Positions 63,480 to 64,000 of a stretch of 64,000 bases of DNA are shown in pieces (position 1 is the first letter of the stretch; every line of letters starts with the position of its first letter). A program made the translations under genes and the position numbers. Source of the stretch: Trebonia kvetii (GTDB lineage: Bacteria; Actinomycetota; Actinomycetes; Streptosporangiales; Streptosporangiaceae); contig NZ_RPFW01000003.1 of NCBI RefSeq assembly GCF_007827045.1, positions 434,001 to 498,000 on the forward strand. Direction: 5' to 3'. The notes beneath the pieces were generated by a model. The model was not told the DNA's origin. It worked only from the letters and a program-made list of their open reading frames with translations, and ran no database searches.

Positions 63480-64000
63480 TCAGGAGAGCCTGCGGCCGGC
63501 CGGGGACGGCACCGCGTCGAGGAACTCGGGCGGGAGCCAGCCGCGGCTGAGGTAGGTCTCGGTAAGCACGGCGCGTATCTCGCCCTCGCGATCGGCCGGG
63601 ACGAGTGCGAGCACCGAGCCGCCGAAGCCGCCGCCGATCATCTTCGCGCCGTATCCGCCGGCCGCGATGGCGGCCTCCACGGTGACGTCGGCCTCCCGCC
63701 AGGAGACCTCGAAGTCGTCGCGGAGCGAGGCGTGCCCCTCGGTGAGCAGCGATCCGATAGCACGCCACGTTTCATCCCCGGACCGTCCGTCTCCGGTGTC
63801 CTGGAGCGCCCCGGCGATCGCCATGGCCCGCGCGCCGTCGGTGACCACGTGCCGCGCCCGCCGCCGCAGCACGGGATCGGCGAGCCGCCCCGCGAGGGCC
63901 GCGTCCGGGTCGGTCCGCGCCAGCGGCCCGAGCGACGGCACCCCGAGGGCCAGGGCGGCCGCCTCGCACTCGGCGCGGCGCGCCGCGTACTCGCCAGACA
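63480..64000 (-). CDS. galK: Galactokinase, C-terminal part (cut by window edge)
   Basis: The frame is open to the right edge, giving about 173 residues of a GHMP kinase C-terminus: EYAARRAECEAAALALGVP, RRRARHVVTDGARAM, and the glycine motif GGYGAKMIGGGFGGSVLALVP. Galactokinase phosphorylates galactose at C1 in the Leloir pathway. The catalytic N-terminal half lies outside the window. Confidence 0.9.
   Translation of the reverse strand, partial: SGEYAARRAECEAAALALGVPSLGPLARTDPDAALAGRLADPVLRRRARHVVTDGARAMAIAGALQDTGDGRSGDETWRAIGSLLTEGHASLRDDFEVSWREADVTVEAAIAAGGYGAKMIGGGFGGSVLALVPADREGEIRAVLTETYLSRGWLPPEFLDAVPSPAGRRLS

Overview
The window is a GC-rich chromosomal stretch from an actinomycete. 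The evidence is a WhiB1-type Fe-S regulator, a SigB/SigF-type sigma factor with an RsbW-type kinase, nickel superoxide dismutase with its protease, a fused KGD-type 2-oxoglutarate dehydrogenase, monomeric isocitrate dehydrogenase, the complete GlgE alpha-glucan operon, DUF3017, DUF5709 and DUF6104 proteins, and heavy use of GTG starts. The gene set resembles Streptomyces and Streptosporangiales-like genomes; the order cannot be fixed from sequence alone. No tRNA, rRNA, CRISPR array, prophage or insertion sequence was seen. About 50 genes fill the window, and both edges cut through genes (a PdtaS-like kinase at the left, galactokinase at the right).

Layout. 0-5.5 kb is regulatory and stress functions: histidine kinase, whiB1, lipid kinase, sigma factor with RsbW, sodN and sodX. 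5.4-9.9 kb holds two paralogous APC permeases and a CGNR zinc-finger regulator. 10.3-16.9 kb holds malic enzyme, a zinc-independent alcohol dehydrogenase/quinone reductase-type enzyme, a transpeptidase-type penicillin-binding protein, and a DUF4097-PadR pair. 16.9-20.7 kb is kgd. 21-31.3 kb contains a propeller protein, SDR enzyme, nitrilase-type hydrolase, DapC-type aminotransferase, a NarL-type two-component pair, geranylgeranyl-reductase-like flavoprotein, a di-iron protein and a methyltransferase. 31.4-33.1 kb holds a small unknown protein and a vapBC module abutting a truncated permease remnant. 33.2-37.1 kb is a glycosyltransferase, methyltransferase and QW-repeat operon plus a VIT1-type transporter. 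37.2-40 kb is hutF-hutI (histidine degradation). 40-43.2 kb holds flavin reductase, SppA and two small proteins. 43.2-53.5 kb is glgE-treS-mak-glgB with divergent glgP. 53.7-57.5 kb holds enoyl-CoA hydratase, an unknown protein, and a Ser/Thr kinase facing an FHA-HTH protein. 57.7-64 kb is DUF3017, icd, two divergent and unrelated malate dehydrogenases, DUF5709 and galK.

The metabolic core is coherent. Malic enzyme, KGD, isocitrate dehydrogenase and two malate dehydrogenases cover much of the TCA cycle and its pyruvate link. TreS, maltokinase, GlgE and GlgB turn trehalose into branched alpha-glucan, which GlgP can degrade.

The most unusual signal lies between genes. Three families of short repeats recur at gene ends: (i) three long perfect hairpins with different stems but the same CCCGAT/ATCGGG inner stem and exactly 18-nt loops; (ii) seven G/C-run palindromes of the type GGGGGGACGACCCCCC with an extra C-run, whose hairpin end always faces one gene; (iii) seven copies of an ATCCCGAACGGGTTCGGCTT-like motif, each at the 3' end of a gene and each in the same orientation relative to that gene. 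In two genes (sodX and a methyltransferase) these repeats appear to have been translated into C-terminal tails.
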